From an uncultured Eubacteriales bacterium (GTDB lineage Bacteria > Bacillota > Clostridia > Oscillospirales > CAG-382): 7,857 nucleotides of DNA. The stretch spans positions 1 through 7,857 of the forward strand of contig CAKSCN010000121.1 in assembly GCA_934444485.1 (NCBI GenBank). The letters are read 5' to 3'. A program made the translations under genes and the position numbers. A model generated the notes under the pieces. The model ran no database searches. It worked only from the letters and a program-made list of their open reading frames with translations, and had not been told where the DNA came from. This document shows, piece after piece, positions 6,023 to 7,857 of this stretch (positions within the stretch are counted from its first letter, which is position 1; each line of letters begins with the position of its first letter).

Positions 6023-6654
6023 TTGAGTTTTCCCCTTTCCACATTTAACGCACAAAAGACAATCGCCGTTTTTACCGCTGTAAGCAAAAACACCGTGCAG
6101 GCGGCATACGGTTCTCTCGCAATTGCCGTAAACAGAACCGCCGCCGTACCGACAGCCAAAGACGAAGCCGTGAGCGCACCGCAAAGCCTTTCGCATTTTG
6201 CCGAAGCAAGAGTGAGTGCAATTTCAGCCGCTCCGAATACAGCAAGCAAGCCGAAAAGGATAAAGTACATAGTTTTATTGAGTGACGTCGTTTCAGCATA
6301 TGCAAAAAGGTTTACGGCATAAATGTAATGTGCCGTGCTTTTCGCATAGAACGGCAAAAACATAAGGATAACGGAAAGCAGGTCGGTTACTCCGAAAAAC
6401 AGTCCGCAGATTTTACGCACGCTCTCACGGCGCTCGTTTCGGGCAACGGACACAAGCTCTTCACACGACAAAAGGTCGTCTATTGTTACCGAGAAAAATC
6501 CCGATATTTCTTTCAGAGAATCGATACTCGGATACCCCTTTCCCGACTCCCACTTTGAAACCGCCGTTCTCGAAACATAGAGTGCCGAGGCAAGCTCTTC
6601 TTGGGTAAGACCTCTACTTTTTCTCAGCTCCTGAAGCTTTTCGTTAAATTCCAC
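6019..6654 (-). CDS. XRE-family regulator with C-terminal membrane domain
   Basis: This protein has 211 residues. Residues 3-62 are a Cro/C1-type helix-turn-helix: LQELRKSRGLTQEELASALY, the recognition helix around VSRTAVSKWESGKGYPSIDS, and the typical ending VTIDDLLS. After a charged linker (64-82) come about four membrane helices (84-105, 130-150, 157-178, 184-204). It is therefore expected to be a membrane-attached DNA-binding protein. Many Clostridia have HTH proteins with variable membrane tails, and ligands are mostly unknown. The start is a GTG at 6652-6654 with GGAGG seven bases upstream, one base after the PAP2 stop. Upstream extensions merge with the PAP2 gene in another frame and are rejected. 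As second gene of the operon it may regulate its own promoter at 7374-7402. Confidence 0.88.
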   Translation of the reverse strand: MEFNEKLQELRKSRGLTQEELASALYVSRTAVSKWESGKGYPSIDSLKEISGFFSVTIDDLLSCEELVSVARNERRESVRKICGLFFGVTDLLSVILMFLPFYAKSTAHYIYAVNLFAYAETTSLNKTMYFILFGLLAVFGAAEIALTLASAKCERLCGALTASSLAVGTAAVLFTAIAREPYAACTVFLLTAVKTAIVFCALNVERGKLK

Positions 6655-6655
6655 G

Positions 6656-7342
6656 TCATAACCTCCGTACAACGTCTTGTTTTGTTTTTCTCTCATCGCA
6701 CAGCCGCACCGAGGCGGCATAAAGACAAAACATCGCCGCACCCAAAAGCACGCCGCCGATGATATCCGTGAGCCAGTGTACGCCGCTTATGAGTCTGCCG
6801 ACGACCATGAAAGCCGAAAATATCCATGTGCATACGGCAATAAGTCTTTTGACAGCGGTGTTCTTCAGTTTGCGCTCTGCCATAAATACGAGGGTCGGCA
6901 TGACCGAAACCACAAGGAGCGTGGTCGAAGACGGGTACGACGCCTCACAACGCCCGTCTATGAGTATGGGGCGGTAATTTATCGGAATCATCTCGAATGC
7001 AAGGTAGAGGAATATCACGGCGGCATAATAAACGCCGAGAAGGAGTATTTCCGCATCTACCTTAAAAAGGCTTCTTCTCTTCACCAGCTGTAAAAGTCCT
7101 GTCATTCCGAAGAACATACACACGAAAATCGGAACAAGTCCGAGCCAATCCGTGACTGTATACAACGTCATATGTGCACCCGTAAGCCCGAAAAAGCTCT
7201 CGTTTAACGTTGCAAAACCGACGTCAGTGCCGCTTTGTCCTGCCGGTTTTACGTCAAACGTTTGTATCGCACACATCCACAGTGCAAATACGGCGCAAAG
7301 TGCAACTCCCAAAAGCATTAAGTTTTTTCCCGTTTTTTTCAT
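6656..7342 (-). CDS. PAP2-superfamily membrane protein with altered catalytic motifs
   Basis: This 228-residue integral membrane protein has about six hydrophobic segments (roughly 8-27, 64-86, 96-117, 140-154, 165-180, 191-211), the architecture of lipid phosphatases of the PAP2 superfamily. Motif C3 is intact: Arg183, His189 (nucleophile) and Asp193 in GRLISGVHWLTD. Motif C1 keeps Arg124-Pro125 in INYRP, but the usual Lys seven residues earlier is Glu117. Motif C2 is YPSSTT, so the usual PSGH histidine is Thr140. I recall the same YPSSTT variant in Clostridia PAP2 proteins, so it is probably a subfamily trait and not decay. Activity on prenyl or lipid phosphates is therefore uncertain. The ATG at 7340-7342 follows AAAGGA by about nine bases and lies about 25 bases after the predicted transcription start, which rules out longer readings. 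It is the first gene of the operon. Confidence 0.85.
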   Translation of the reverse strand: MKKTGKNLMLLGVALCAVFALWMCAIQTFDVKPAGQSGTDVGFATLNESFFGLTGAHMTLYTVTDWLGLVPIFVCMFFGMTGLLQLVKRRSLFKVDAEILLLGVYYAAVIFLYLAFEMIPINYRPILIDGRCEASYPSSTTLLVVSVMPTLVFMAERKLKNTAVKRLIAVCTWIFSAFMVVGRLISGVHWLTDIIGGVLLGAAMFCLYAASVRLCDERKTKQDVVRRL

Positions 7343-7373
7343 TTTCCCATATCCTTTCGTTTTTTGTGCCGTC

Positions 7374-7402
7374 AGTTTAACACGGGAAAAGGAAAATGTA
7401 AA
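7374..7402 (-). promoter_or_regulatory. Promoter of the PAP2-XRE-ACT-GNAT-flavoprotein operon
   Basis: On the minus strand TTTACA (7402-7397) and TAAACT (7379-7374) are 17 bases apart. A TG one base upstream of the -10 (TGT-TAAACT) makes it an extended -10 promoter. The -35 matches consensus at five of six positions and the -10 at four of six. The predicted start near 7367 gives a leader of about 25 bases before the PAP2 ATG. Confidence 0.75.
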
Positions 7403-7423
7403 GAACCGCTTCGTCACACGGGC

Positions 7424-7438
7424 GACACGGAGAGTGTC
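7424..7438. repeat. Short inverted repeat upstream of the operon promoter
   Basis: GACAC and GTGTC flank a five-base spacer, about 22 bases upstream of the -35 box and 23 bases after the AbrB-like gene stop. No T-tract follows on the minus strand, so it does not look like a finished intrinsic terminator. It may be a weak hairpin or a regulator site, or chance. Confidence 0.25.
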
Positions 7439-7461
7439 ATCGGCGCAGATGCGTCGTTTTC

Positions 7462-7857
7462 TCAATATACGGGGATATCTCCGTCAAAGCTTTCGGCTTT
7501 TTTGAGAAGCGGTCCTTCGGCGCCCATCGTAAAAGCAATGTCGCTGCTTCGTATCGAAAGAAGCCTCATTCCGGGTTTCAGGCCGAGATAATCGAGCGTC
7601 TCCTTGTCAAGAACCGTTTCTCCGTTCTTCGAAATGCCGATGTGACAGTAGCTTCTGCCCTTATACTTCACAAACTCCCCCGGCTTTGAGGTGTAATTCA
7701 AAAGGCAGGGGGTTTCGGTGAGAATATGTCCGAGTTTTGACGGAAGAAGAAGTCCCTTTCTCGTCACGCAGAAGCCGCCGGTCGATTTACTTCCCGTGAA
7801 GAGGTACACTCTGCCCTCGGAGGCTATGCCGTATTCGGTCACGGCTTCCGACGGAAA
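7462..7857 (-). CDS. Hypothetical protein with AbrB/SpoVT-like C-terminal half, partial
   Basis: The frame is open from the right edge to a TGA at 7462-7464, giving 131 codons. A GTG at 7840-7842 is possible as a start, but no good ribosome site is visible before it and the frame continues to the edge, so the N-terminus is probably outside. The C-terminal half contains VLDKETLDYLGLKPGMRLLSIRSS, here read as LDKETLDYLGLKPG plus MRLLSIRSS, which resembles the swapped-hairpin DNA-binding fold of AbrB/MazE/SpoVT proteins (strand, helix, LGLKPG turn, strand). The first half (GRVYLFTGSKSTGGFCVTRKG and on) is not recognised. A transcription-regulator role is a guess; the fold could be used otherwise. 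It precedes the PAP2 operon but is separated by 119 bases containing that operon's promoter, so it is likely a separate unit. Confidence 0.6.
   Translation of the reverse strand, partial: FPSEAVTEYGIASEGRVYLFTGSKSTGGFCVTRKGLLLPSKLGHILTETPCLLNYTSKPGEFVKYKGRSYCHIGISKNGETVLDKETLDYLGLKPGMRLLSIRSSDIAFTMGAEGPLLKKAESFDGDIPVY

Noticed and set aside
6023..6196. Upstream extension of the ACT protein to 6196
   Set aside because: The added residues overlap the membrane part of the XRE gene and are unlike the family. The GTG overlapping the XRE stop with a nearby AGGGG fits the family's usual length.
7424..7438. Inverted repeat as a terminator for the AbrB-like gene
   Set aside because: The stem is only five base pairs and is followed by GCCC, not by a T-tract, so it was listed only as a repeat.
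1..7857. CRISPR, tRNA, rRNA, insertion sequences or phage genes
   Set aside because: No repeat-spacer pattern, cloverleaf sequence, transposase motif or phage module was seen on either strand.

Overview
The window reads as chromosomal DNA from an anaerobic Firmicute, most likely a gut or rumen Clostridia (Oscillospiraceae/Eubacteriales type). The evidence is purine-rich GGAGG ribosome binding sites before most genes, textbook sigma-A promoters, short gene overlaps, several GTG/TTG starts, and protein families typical of that group (ACT_7-type protein, XRE regulator with a membrane tail, PAP2 protein with a YPSSTT motif). All ten genes lie on the minus strand, so transcription runs from high to low coordinates. 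There are no tRNA, rRNA, CRISPR or transposon signals. The gene-free gaps are all under 140 bases; those upstream of the PAP2, kinase and pseudo-receiver genes hold recognisable regulatory sequences, and the other junctions hold only 1-20 bases.

Right-hand part (7857 to about 4315). A partial gene with an AbrB/SpoVT-like C-terminal half enters from the right edge. After a promoter at 7374-7402 comes a tightly packed five-gene operon: PAP2-superfamily membrane protein, XRE regulator with four membrane segments, ACT-domain protein, GNAT acetyltransferase, and a flavodoxin-fold protein with an iron-sulfur-flavoprotein-like cysteine cluster. Adjacent genes are separated by 1-20 bases or overlap by 4, and an intrinsic terminator at 4315-4350 closes the unit. 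The gene set suggests small-molecule or stress handling, but no single pathway can be named.

Left-hand part (4313 to 1). A perfect-consensus sigma-A promoter (TTGACA, 17 bases, TATAAT) begins right beside the T-tract of the previous terminator. It drives a six-transmembrane sensor histidine kinase and an OmpR/PhoB-type response regulator, translationally coupled by overlap or near-overlap. Next comes a regulatory interval holding a 24-bp near-perfect palindrome, an extended -10 promoter and a terminator-like hairpin just before a ribosome binding site. Beyond it is a stand-alone receiver-domain protein that has lost the acidic pocket, the phosphorylatable Asp (now Glu) and the switch Ser/Thr. 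One base further starts a large secreted or surface protein that runs off the left edge after 570 codons.

The most interesting module is this left half. A canonical two-component pair is followed by a degenerate receiver that is co-transcribed and tightly spaced with an exported protein, behind what looks like an operator plus attenuator. The inferred hypothesis is that the two-component pair controls the receiver and surface-protein unit, with the pseudo-receiver acting independently of phosphorylation.
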